Shown piece after piece: positions 17,110 to 24,727 of a stretch of 26,849 nt of DNA. This DNA is from JAVVTR01 sp036653535 (lineage in GTDB: Bacteria; Bacteroidota; Bacteroidia; Bacteroidales; P3). The first letter of the stretch is position 1. Each line of letters begins with the position of its first letter. Made by a program: the position numbers and the translations under genes. Below the pieces are notes generated by a model. That model ran no database searches and was not told the origin of the DNA. It saw nothing but the letters and a program-made list of their open reading frames with translations. The DNA lies in assembly GCA_036653535.1 (NCBI GenBank), contig JAVVTR010000026.1, forward strand, positions 1 through 26,849. Direction: 5' to 3'.

Positions 17110-17793
17110 ATGAAAACACAAACGGAAATAACCATAGAAACTTTGAATGAAGATTTTAAAGTGTTTTCCACTATGCTTTTAAAACAATTTCATTTAACAA
17201 ATAGTCTTTTTGAAGCAGATCATGCTCATAGAATGGAAACGATGAAAACGATTATGGATCATGAACATATAGTGGATGGATTAGAAGTAAAAATGAGGGA
17301 AGAAATAGTTAGAAGTATTGTTTTATATTGTCCGAGAGCAGGCGATTTACGTAAGATAATGGCTTATTATGATTTGTCGTCCTATTTAGAAAGAATAGGA
17401 GATTTACTGATGAATGTGGCAGAATTTATAGGCGATCTACATTCTGAAAAGAAGGAAATTTTACTTTTTCGTCGGAATTTGAAAGAATTTCTTGAACTGT
17501 CGGAGAATATGGTTCAAAATGCTATTTTTGCATTCTCCTGCGAGGATAGTTTGTTGGCAAAAGAAACCATTAGGAGAGATGATAGTGCCGACACTTTGCA
17601 TAGTAAAATTATTACCGGCCTGAAAAACGAAATTAATTTCCCCATACAGGCAGAGGAATTAACGGATATTATTAATATGAGTGCTATGTCTTATAATTTG
17701 GAAAGAATTAGCGATCATGCGACCAATATAGCAGAGTCGGCTTTATTCTTAATGGAAGGGAAAAATGTAAAACATACCAATTTAGATATATAA
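17110..17793 (+). CDS. phoU: Phosphate signalling regulator PhoU
   Basis: A 227-residue all-helical protein. It has the two-repeat PhoU layout: the first repeat has E(I)VRSIVLYCPRAGDLRKIMAYYDL and the metal-binding region SSYLERIGDLLMNVAEF (shown here in part), and the second has MSAMSYNLERISDHATNIAES. The paired ERIGD and ERISDHATNIAE motifs are diagnostic. PhoU restrains PhoR signalling when phosphate is plentiful and interacts with the Pst complex. It ends two bases before phoB. Confidence 0.95.
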   Translation: MKTQTEITIETLNEDFKVFSTMLLKQFHLTNSLFEADHAHRMETMKTIMDHEHIVDGLEVKMREEIVRSIVLYCPRAGDLRKIMAYYDLSSYLERIGDLLMNVAEFIGDLHSEKKEILLFRRNLKEFLELSENMVQNAIFAFSCEDSLLAKETIRRDDSADTLHSKIITGLKNEINFPIQAEELTDIINMSAMSYNLERISDHATNIAESALFLMEGKNVKHTNLDI

Positions 17794-17795
17794 TT

Positions 17796-18491
17796 ATGGA
17801 TAAAGCTAAAATTTTGATAGTAGACGACGAGGAAGATTTATGCCGTATTTTGCAATTTAATTTAGAAAATGAGGGTTATATCGTAGAATTGGCTTATTCA
17901 GGAGAAGAGGCTTTACGAAAAATAGACGAATCTTTCCATTTGGTATTGTTAGATGTGATGATGGGCGGAATAAGTGGTTTTGAAACAGCTAAGCAAATAC
18001 GTTATGATAAAAAAATGTCTTTGCCTATTCTTTTTTTAACCGCTAAAAATGCAGAAAATGATGTGTTGACTGGCTTTAGCTTGGGGGCCGACGATTATAT
18101 AACTAAACCTTTTTCGATAAAAGAAGTGAATGTGCGAGTAAAATCGATTTTGGCGCGATGTTATAGCAAGCAAGTGAAGGACGTAAAGATAGAACAAATA
18201 GAATTTTACGAAAAGGACGGTTTAAAAATAGATTTATTACGGAAAGATGTATTTATAAATGGGCAAGCCATACAGTTAACGAAAAGAGAATTTGAAATTT
18301 TAAAAATGCTAATTCAATTTCCGGACAGAGTGTTTTCCAGAGAAGATATACTTGCTTGTGTTTGGCCAGAAGGAGGCTGTGTGTTAGATCGTACTGTGGA
18401 TGTTCATGTAACGAGATTGCGTAAAAAGATGGGAGAGTACGGAGTATGCATAAAAAATCGTTCTGGTTACGGATATTTTTTTGTTGCTTAA
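17796..18491 (+). CDS. phoB: PhoB-type response regulator
   Basis: A 231-residue OmpR/PhoB-family regulator. The receiver domain (about 1-120) has acidic residues D10 and D11, phosphoacceptor Asp53 (LLDVMMG), the TA of FLTAKN and the lysine of DDYITKPF. The C-terminal winged-helix domain (about 135-231) has LTKREFEILKML, the DRTVDVHVTRLRKKMG recognition helix and a final GYGYFF wing. Two bases separate it from phoU, so the two are probably co-transcribed. Context supports a phosphate-starvation regulator; the generic alternative is another OmpR-type regulator. Confidence 0.92.
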   Translation: MDKAKILIVDDEEDLCRILQFNLENEGYIVELAYSGEEALRKIDESFHLVLLDVMMGGISGFETAKQIRYDKKMSLPILFLTAKNAENDVLTGFSLGADDYITKPFSIKEVNVRVKSILARCYSKQVKDVKIEQIEFYEKDGLKIDLLRKDVFINGQAIQLTKREFEILKMLIQFPDRVFSREDILACVWPEGGCVLDRTVDVHVTRLRKKMGEYGVCIKNRSGYGYFFVA

Positions 18492-18579
18492 AGTAAGGCT
18501 TATATAGACCTATATAAGGCTATATAAACCGACATTGCTCTCTATCTACAACTCCTTATAATACAACTCTTAGTTTAAA

Positions 18580-18607
18580 TTTACAATAAATTTACAATAA
18601 ATTTAGA
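18580..18607 (+). promoter_or_regulatory. Tandem 11-bp operator candidate before phoR
   Basis: TTTACAATAAA occurs twice in direct succession (18580-18590, 18591-18601), followed by a partial third unit TTTAGA. The period of exactly 11 bp and the similarity to TTAACAATATT before pstS suggest a PhoB binding site for autoregulation. The 146-bp phoB-phoR gap also has a small hairpin just after phoB (18499-18506 with 18511-18518). Confidence 0.55.
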
Positions 18608-18637
18608 CTTCTTCTTTTACGATAAAAAATAGGATAA

Positions 18638-20398
18638 ATGAAAAAAATAAGATGGACCTATAGGAAGAAATTATTCACTTCTTTTTTTGCCTTATTTGCC
18701 GCTTTTGCATTGATAATAACGGTGGTTCAGGTTAATAGGGAAAAGGAATTTAAAAAAGAAATTTTGCGTTCGAGTTTAGATACTTATACTCGTGTTATTC
18801 ATGAATATCTTCGTGAAAACAATTTTGAACGCTTACACCAAATGGATTCGGTGGTGAAAATAAAAGGGCTTTTCCCGAATAATATGCGTCTTAGCATCAT
18901 TGATAGAGAAGGAAGAGTTTTATACGACAATGAAATTGCCGATCTTTCTATAACCAAAAATCATTTGGAGCGTCCTGAAATAGCCAAAGCCTTAATAAAT
19001 CATAGTGGAGCGCATATAAGGCATTCTCAAACGTTAGGCTTAGATTTTTTTTATTATGCCCGTTTTTTTGATACCTACTTTATTAGGGTTGCTTTGCCAT
19101 ACGATGTTAATATAAAAAACTATCTTCAAAATGATCATCTTTTTTTGTATTTCATGTTGCTGTTGTTTTTTGCGGCATTGTGGATTATTATTTTAATGAC
19201 CGATCGTTTTGGTCGTTCTGTAAGTGGCTTGAAAAATTTTGTTTATGCGGTGGAGAATCAAAAATTGAATTCGGAAGATTGGAAATTCCCAGAAACAGAA
19301 TTGGGGAATGTAGGGCAAAAAATAGTAAAGACCTATCAGCTTTTGCAAGAACGGAAAGAGGAGGTGAACCTTTTACAAGATAAATTAATTAGGCATTTTC
19401 ATTATTCACAGGAAGGCATATGTATTTTTTCTCCTCAAAAAGAAAAAATTTATGCGAATGCTCTTTTTGTGCAATACATGAATTGTATCTTGGAGGAACC
19501 TACCTTCGATACATCTCAGATTTTTAAAAACAAGGCATTTATGGGCTTATCGGCTTTCTTTTCTGCCAACACTCCAGTACAAGGAAAGACGAACCAATTA
19601 CCTTCTTATGCGTCCAAAATTTATTGTAATGGGCGTTCTTATGCTGTTCGATTGCTTATCTTTTATGATAATAGTTTTGAAATTAGTTTAAATGATATCA
19701 CCCAAGTAGAGCAAAATAAAAATCTAAAGCAAGAAATGACTAATAATATTGCTCACGAATTGAAAACACCAGTAAGTAGTATTCGTGGCTATCTCGAAAC
19801 GGTATTAGAAACGCCTATGGTGGATCCCCAGCAGCAAAAATTCTTTTTGGAACGTGCTTATATGCAATCCTTGCGACTGTCCGATTTAATACAAGATGTT
19901 TCTTTGCTTAATAAAATAGAAGAAGCTTCCGAATTGTTTTCCAAAGAAAATATAGAAGTAAAAGATCTTATAGAAGAGGTCAGAAGAGATTTGCAGTCTA
20001 ATATGGATACACATAAGGTACACTTTGAAAATAGAGTAGATTCTCTAGTAAAGATACATGGGAATCGTACTTTAATATATGCTTTATTTCGCAATTTGAT
20101 AGAGAACTCTTTAAATTATGCTGGCAACGAAGTGTCTATTCATGTTGAGGTTTATGATCAAGATAGTGATTTTTATTACTTTAGTTATTACGATACTGGC
20201 TGTGGGGTCAAAGAGGAGCATCTATCTCGTATTTTTGATAGATTTTATAGAGTAGAGCAGGGGCGTAGTCGGAAAGATGGAGGATCCGGATTGGGTCTTG
20301 CTATTGTTAAAAACGCAGTACTTTTTCATGCTGGACAAATTGCAGCAAAAAATCGCAAAGACAAAGGATTGGAATTGGTGTTTTCCTTACAGAAGTAA
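18638..20398 (+). CDS. phoR: PhoR-like sensor histidine kinase
   Basis: A 586-residue inner-membrane kinase, partner of the preceding PhoB. TM1 spans about 12-31 and TM2 about 167-187, enclosing a periplasmic sensor of about 135 residues. A linker and PAS-like region follows (about 245-360). The HisKA domain has NIAHELKTPVSSIRGYLE with phosphoacceptor His373. The ATPase domain has N box NLIENSLNYAG (about 486), G1 box DTGCGV, F box IFDRFYRVEQ and G2 box GGSGLGLAIVK. The gene has its own upstream repeat element despite sitting in the cluster. The name rests on family and context; the periplasmic domain is larger than in E. coli PhoR. Confidence 0.88.
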   Translation: MKKIRWTYRKKLFTSFFALFAAFALIITVVQVNREKEFKKEILRSSLDTYTRVIHEYLRENNFERLHQMDSVVKIKGLFPNNMRLSIIDREGRVLYDNEIADLSITKNHLERPEIAKALINHSGAHIRHSQTLGLDFFYYARFFDTYFIRVALPYDVNIKNYLQNDHLFLYFMLLLFFAALWIIILMTDRFGRSVSGLKNFVYAVENQKLNSEDWKFPETELGNVGQKIVKTYQLLQERKEEVNLLQDKLIRHFHYSQEGICIFSPQKEKIYANALFVQYMNCILEEPTFDTSQIFKNKAFMGLSAFFSANTPVQGKTNQLPSYASKIYCNGRSYAVRLLIFYDNSFEISLNDITQVEQNKNLKQEMTNNIAHELKTPVSSIRGYLETVLETPMVDPQQQKFFLERAYMQSLRLSDLIQDVSLLNKIEEASELFSKENIEVKDLIEEVRRDLQSNMDTHKVHFENRVDSLVKIHGNRTLIYALFRNLIENSLNYAGNEVSIHVEVYDQDSDFYYFSYYDTGCGVKEEHLSRIFDRFYRVEQGRSRKDGGSGLGLAIVKNAVLFHAGQIAAKNRKDKGLELVFSLQK

Positions 20399-20433
20399 TA
20401 TAGGCAAGGTCCTGTCCATAAGAGGGAAAATAT

Positions 20434-20465
20434 TTTGTAAATTCTTCAAAAATCCAGTATCTTTG
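20434..20465 (+). promoter_or_regulatory. Consensus Bacteroidetes promoter upstream of the TGAT repeat
   Basis: TTTG (20434-20437), a 20-bp spacer and TATCTTTG (20458-20465) match the -33/-7 consensus. Transcription would start near 20472, so the TGAT repeat and about 200 bases of leader would be in the mRNA of the kinase-like gene at 20670. No terminator for phoR was found between 20398 and this promoter. Confidence 0.7.
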
Positions 20466-20526
20466 TTTCTTTTATAGAAACAGACTTTAGAATTTGTTTT
20501 AATTAAATGAAGGGACGTTTTTAGCT

Positions 20527-20607
<81 letters not shown>

Positions 20608-20669
20608 GTTTTTAATCACAAGCTATTTTGTTAAGCTAATTAGGCAGTTTTAAAAGAATATAGATACAT

Positions 20670-21545
20670 ATGATAGGAATTGTTGACAGCGGTTCTACGA
20701 AAACGGAATGGTGCTTTATTAATGAGTCAGGAGAAGAGAAAAGGATACTCACCTGTGGTTTGAATCCGTACTTCGTAAATTCCGACACCATGAAGGAATG
20801 TCTCGAAAAAGAGATTTATCCATTTATAGATAATCGAAAAGTAAAACAACTTTTTTTCTTTGGTTCCGGTTGTGCTCAAGCGGAAATGCGTTTAATTTTA
20901 AATAACCCATTAGAGGATTTTTTCCCTTGTGCGGACATACAAGTAGAAAGTGATTTATTAGGGGCTTCTTTGGCGTTATGTGGAACGCAAGCTGGTTTGG
21001 TTGCTGTATTGGGAACCGGTAGCAGTACGTGTTTTTTTGATGGTACGCAAATAACAGAGCGACTCCCTTCTTTAGGTTTTGTATTGGGCGATGAAGGTAG
21101 TGGTGCGCGCATTGGTATTAGTTTATTGTCGGATTATTTAAATGAACGTATGCCGGAAAATTTACGAAAATTTTTTGCTTTACGCTATCCTATATCTATT
21201 CCTGAAATATTAAATCATATTTATAAAAAAGAATCTCCTAATCGATTTTTAGGAGAATTTGCATCTTTTGCAACGGATTATCTTTCGGATCCATATATAG
21301 AAAATTTATTAAAAGGGGCTTTCGATTCTTTTTTCCAAAAGCAAGTACTTCGATACCCGCAGGTCAAAGAATATCCTCTTTATATTATAGGTTCCACCGC
21401 TTATTATGGTCGACGTATTATAGAGGAGATAGCCTCTTGCTATCAAATAAAAATAGCAAAAATCGAACAAAGTCCAATGGCAGGTTTGTTGAAATATTAC
21501 CAATCTACGCTTGCAGAAAGTTCGCCTTTTACAGAAGACATGTAA
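20670..21545 (+). CDS. BadF/BadG-family ATPase, N-acetylglucosamine-kinase-like
   Basis: A 291-residue cytoplasmic protein of the ASKHA (actin-like ATPase) fold. The phosphate-1 loop is IVDSGSTKTEW at the N-terminus, the phosphate-2 loop is AVLGTGSSTCFF (about 112-123), followed by LGDEGSGARIG, and the adenosine loop is YIIGSTAYYG (about 235-244). Bacteroidia homologues are commonly annotated as N-acetylglucosamine kinases, which would phosphorylate amino sugars freed from peptidoglycan or glycans. Substrate specificity cannot be confirmed from sequence. Its long leader carries the TGAT repeat. The gene ends 31 bp before the FKBP gene. Confidence 0.85.
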   Translation: MIGIVDSGSTKTEWCFINESGEEKRILTCGLNPYFVNSDTMKECLEKEIYPFIDNRKVKQLFFFGSGCAQAEMRLILNNPLEDFFPCADIQVESDLLGASLALCGTQAGLVAVLGTGSSTCFFDGTQITERLPSLGFVLGDEGSGARIGISLLSDYLNERMPENLRKFFALRYPISIPEILNHIYKKESPNRFLGEFASFATDYLSDPYIENLLKGAFDSFFQKQVLRYPQVKEYPLYIIGSTAYYGRRIIEEIASCYQIKIAKIEQSPMAGLLKYYQSTLAESSPFTEDM

Positions 21546-21576
21546 ATTTAATTATTAATAGAAAACAATTGCTTCG

Positions 21577-22263
21577 ATGAAAAAATTAATTTTAACGATA
21601 CTCTGTGGAGTATTTATAGTTTTAACAACTAACGCACAAAAGATGGAAACAAAAAAAGACACCATTAGTTATTTAATTGGTTATTCTATGGGGGGTAGTT
21701 TAAAGGGGATACCTTTTGAATTCGCTATGGATAAGGTAAGTAAAGGAGTACAAGATGCCTTTAGTGGAAAAGAAAGTGGATTTTCTCAAGAAGAAATGGC
21801 TAAAATTTTAAATGAATGGCAAACGGAAATGAGTGGAGCACAAGAAGCTCAATCGGCACAAGCAGCCTTGGAGAATAAAGCTAAAGGCAAATTATTTTTA
21901 GAAAAAAACGCTAAGGAAAAAGGCGTAAAGCAAACCGAAAGTGGATTGCAATACAAAGTGATTAAAGAAGGTAAAGGTAAAAAACCTCTATCTACCGATA
22001 AAGTAAAAGTACACTATGTAGGAACCTTAATTGATGGGACTGAATTTGATTCTTCTGTAAAACGTGGAGAACCTATTACTTTTCCACTCAATGGTGTTAT
22101 TCCAGGATGGACAGAAGGAGTACAGTTGATGAATGTAGGATCTAAATATTTATTTTATATTCCATCCGAGTTAGGATATGGAGACAGAACGGTATCTATT
22201 ATTCCTGCTGGTTCTACTTTAATATTTGAAGTGGAACTTTTGGAGATTAATCCTGCGGAATAG
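21577..22263 (+). CDS. Secreted FKBP-type peptidyl-prolyl isomerase
   Basis: A 228-residue envelope protein that speeds cis-trans isomerisation of proline bonds during folding. A signal peptide covers residues 1-20 (ends TTNAQ). An FKBP N-terminal helical dimerisation domain (about 25-115) has the typical KKDTISYLIGYSMG start. The catalytic FKBP domain (about 125-225) has VHYVGTLIDGTEFDSS, the ITFPLNGVIPGWTEGVQLM core, and IPSELGYGD with IIPAGSTLIFEVELL. This is the FkpA/Mip layout. It may be co-transcribed with the preceding kinase-like gene, since no promoter consensus was seen in the gap. Confidence 0.93.
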   Translation: MKKLILTILCGVFIVLTTNAQKMETKKDTISYLIGYSMGGSLKGIPFEFAMDKVSKGVQDAFSGKESGFSQEEMAKILNEWQTEMSGAQEAQSAQAALENKAKGKLFLEKNAKEKGVKQTESGLQYKVIKEGKGKKPLSTDKVKVHYVGTLIDGTEFDSSVKRGEPITFPLNGVIPGWTEGVQLMNVGSKYLFYIPSELGYGDRTVSIIPAGSTLIFEVELLEINPAE

Positions 22264-22307
22264 ATAAGAAATTTTTCTTTTGAAATTTTTCTACTTAATT
22301 TTTTATG

Positions 22308-22344
22308 AAAAAGTCGCTTTCTTTTTGGAAAGCGACTTTTTTTT
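22308..22344 (+). terminator. Intrinsic terminator between FKBP gene and recR
   Basis: A perfect 14-bp stem (22308-22321 with 22328-22341; core AGTCGCTTTC/GAAAGCGACT), 6-base loop and a T-run to 22344. It serves the FKBP gene and, with five A residues on the left arm, probably also the convergent recR, whose stop codon begins in the T-run. Confidence 0.92.
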
Positions 22345-22945
22345 AGAAAGGAAGTCGATTGGCAATAGATTTGCCCAAGGTTATTTCATCGGTATATTCA
22401 AGATCATCGCCTATAGCAATGCCTTTGGCAATAGAGGTAAGTAAAACGGAAGAAGGAAGGAGAAGTTTGGAAATATAGAAAGCGGTTGTATCTCCTTCGG
22501 GAGTAGCTGGCAATGCGAGTATTACTTCTTTGATACCTTCTTTTTCTATGCGCATAGCCAAATTGCTTAAATTCAACTCTCTTGGAGAAATACCATCCAT
22601 GGGAGAAATAAGCCCACCCAAAACATGATATATTCCATGATAAAAGCCAGTATTCTCTATAGCCATCACATCTCTTACATCACTAACAATACAAATCTGA
22701 TTGGCATCTCTTTTGGGAGAAGCACATATTGGGCATAAATCCAAATCTGAAATATTGTGGCATTTTCGGCAGTAGCGAATATTTTTCCGAAAATCCACAA
22801 TGGTTTTTCCGAATTGTTCTACCATTTCCACTTCTTGAGATAGAAGGAAAAGGGCTAAGCGAAGAGCGGTTTTTTTCCCTATACCCGGTAGGCGATTCAA
22901 CTCATCTACCGCTTTTTCCAATAACTTAGGTGAGAAATTTTCCAA
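22343..22945 (-). CDS. recR: Recombination mediator protein RecR
   Basis: A 200-residue cytoplasmic DNA repair protein acting with RecF and RecO to load RecA on gapped DNA. It has the helix-hairpin-helix LPGIGKKTALRLALFLL (about 19-35), a C4 zinc finger CRKCHNISDLDLCPIC, and a Toprim domain with CIVSDVRDVMAIE and GGLISPMDGISP. The C-terminal EGDTTAFYISKLL motif is also present. Length is normal. It is divergent from the lipoprotein gene at 23025, with overlapping promoters in the 79-bp gap. Confidence 0.97.
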   Translation of the reverse strand: MENFSPKLLEKAVDELNRLPGIGKKTALRLALFLLSQEVEMVEQFGKTIVDFRKNIRYCRKCHNISDLDLCPICASPKRDANQICIVSDVRDVMAIENTGFYHGIYHVLGGLISPMDGISPRELNLSNLAMRIEKEGIKEVILALPATPEGDTTAFYISKLLLPSSVLLTSIAKGIAIGDDLEYTDEITLGKSIANRLPF

Positions 22946-22967
22946 TTTTATAAGATTAACACAGTTT

Positions 22968-23000
22968 TTTGCAAAGATACTTGTTTTTTTGCTACCTTTG
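22968..23000 (+). promoter_or_regulatory. Promoter of the metallopeptidase-like gene
   Basis: TTTG (22968-22971), a 21-bp spacer and TACCTTTG (22993-23000) match the Bacteroidetes consensus. Transcription would start near 23007, about 18 nt before the ATG at 23025. Confidence 0.6.
22972..22979 (-). promoter_or_regulatory. -7 element of the recR promoter
   Basis: On the minus strand this reads TATCTTTG, an exact TAnnTTTG match, 26 bp upstream of the recR start. No TTTG was found at the expected -33 position. It overlaps the divergent promoter at 22968-23000, so the two may compete. Confidence 0.5.
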
Positions 23001-23024
23001 CTACTTCGATAACCACCAATAAGT

Positions 23025-24716
23025 ATGGGTAAATATTTTTTTTGTTTTTGTGTCGTTTGTTTTACTTTTACCTCTTTTACATCTTGTCGATCGGATGTAA
23101 AGAAAGCAGAAGAAGAGTTGACTCAATATATAAAGGAATATGAAACTACCATGATTCCTTTGGATAAATGTATAAATACAGCTTATTGGAATGCGATGGT
23201 ATCCAATCAAGAAATTTATTTCCAGCAAATAGTAGAATTAAATACAGAAAAAGCATTTTTTTTATCTAATAAAGAAGTCTTGTCTTCTCTTCGCAAATTT
23301 CTTCAACAGGGACATGTGAAAGACGTATATTTAAAGCGACAATTAGAGATACTCTATCAAACTTATCTTCCTTATTCATCGAATTTAGGTAGGATCCAAA
23401 GAATTATAAATTTAGAAATATATCTACATAAACTTTTTTTAAATTATAGAGTTACACTAAAAGGAAAGTCGTATGGGGAAAGAGATTTAGATCATTTATT
23501 GGAAACAGAAACCAATAATAGTGCATTAGAGAAAATTTGGAAAGCTAAACATAGTATTGGAAAAGAGGCAAAAGATAGTTTGCTTTGTTTGGTAAAGTTG
23601 CGTAATGAAGTAGCGAAAGAATCGGGCTATAAGAATTATTTAGAAATGCGTTTAGCCTTATCCGATCAAAAAACATCGGAGGTCGATTTGTTATTTCAAG
23701 AAATAGATAGTTTATCTCGACCTTTTTTTGTAAAAAGCAAACAGCACTTAGACCAACAACTTTCGCATCGATACGGAATTGCTGTTTCCGATTTAAGACC
23801 TTGGCATTATAGAGGAAAATTTCTACAGGAATCGCCTAATTCCTTATACAGTCAAAATAGTAGTAGGTTGTACAAGCATGTTAGTTTGGAAAAATTGGCC
23901 TCTTGCTTTTATGCTGGTATCGGCTTAGAATTGGATGATATTTTGATGAATAGTGACTTATACGAAAAAAAAGAGAAAAGCCAATATACCCATTGCTTAA
24001 GTGTAGATAGGAAAAATGATATTCGTCTCTTTAGTAGTCTTTGTTCCAACGAGGCTTCTATGAAAAATTTACTGTATGAATGTGGGCATGCAGTATATTA
24101 TAAAAACATTTCCACCTCTCTGCCTTATTTGTTAAGAAAACCCACTCATCCCTTGATTATGGAGGCGGTTGCCATGTTGTTTGGGCGTTTTACATCCAAT
24201 GTAAACTGGATGTTGGATATAGGCCTAATTTCCATCAGTCAGTCGAAAGAAATTCAAGACGAAGCTTTACGAAATTTGCGTTTGGAACAACAACTTTTTA
24301 GTCGCCGGGCGCAAGTAATGTATCGTTTTGAAAAAGCTATGTATGAAAATCCTAATCAAGATTTGAATGCTTTGTGGTGGAAATTGGTTAGGGAATATCA
24401 GTTGCAGATTCCTCCGGAATCCCGTGAAAACGAAGCGGATTGGGTAAATATACATTTTGCTCTTGCCCCTTGTTATTTCCAAAATTATTTGTTGGGAGAA
24501 ATTTTAGCTTCTCAGTTGAATCATTATTTATGTATGCAAATATTAGGAACCGATAAGTTTTCAGAGCCTCCATACATAGGGAGAGAAGAAGTAGGAAATT
24601 ATCTGAAGCGTAACTTTTTTATTTTAGGGTCCAGTCTTACTTGGAACGAAATGATAGAAAAAGCTACTGGTGAAAAACTTACCCTTAAGTATTACGTAGA
24701 TCAATTCATTAAATAA
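23025..24716 (+). CDS. M3/M2-type metallopeptidase-like lipoprotein with altered active site
   Basis: A 563-residue protein. The signal peptide ends at Cys21 (TSFTSC), a lipoprotein site. The rest is mostly helical, as in the M3/M2 oligopeptidase fold (clan MA, gluzincins). The zinc site region reads LLYECGHAVYY (HExxH expected), where Tyr351 (TAT) replaces the first histidine; Glu352 and His355 remain. MEAVAML supplies Glu380, 25 residues after His355, the same spacing as His477-Glu502 in thimet oligopeptidase. The C-terminal part has YFQNYLLGEILASQL, typical of these peptidases. Loss of one zinc ligand suggests weak or no peptidase activity, unless another residue substitutes. The gene is 11 bp ahead of the symporter gene, so the two look co-transcribed. 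Family assignment is by motif only. Confidence 0.8.
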   Translation: MGKYFFCFCVVCFTFTSFTSCRSDVKKAEEELTQYIKEYETTMIPLDKCINTAYWNAMVSNQEIYFQQIVELNTEKAFFLSNKEVLSSLRKFLQQGHVKDVYLKRQLEILYQTYLPYSSNLGRIQRIINLEIYLHKLFLNYRVTLKGKSYGERDLDHLLETETNNSALEKIWKAKHSIGKEAKDSLLCLVKLRNEVAKESGYKNYLEMRLALSDQKTSEVDLLFQEIDSLSRPFFVKSKQHLDQQLSHRYGIAVSDLRPWHYRGKFLQESPNSLYSQNSSRLYKHVSLEKLASCFYAGIGLELDDILMNSDLYEKKEKSQYTHCLSVDRKNDIRLFSSLCSNEASMKNLLYECGHAVYYKNISTSLPYLLRKPTHPLIMEAVAMLFGRFTSNVNWMLDIGLISISQSKEIQDEALRNLRLEQQLFSRRAQVMYRFEKAMYENPNQDLNALWWKLVREYQLQIPPESRENEADWVNIHFALAPCYFQNYLLGEILASQLNHYLCMQILGTDKFSEPPYIGREEVGNYLKRNFFILGSSLTWNEMIEKATGEKLTLKYYVDQFIK

Positions 24717-24727
24717 AAATTAAAATT

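Noticed and set aside
18499..18518. Small hairpin after phoB as a terminator
   Set aside because: It is AT-only in the stem with no T-run; it more likely belongs to the phoR control region.
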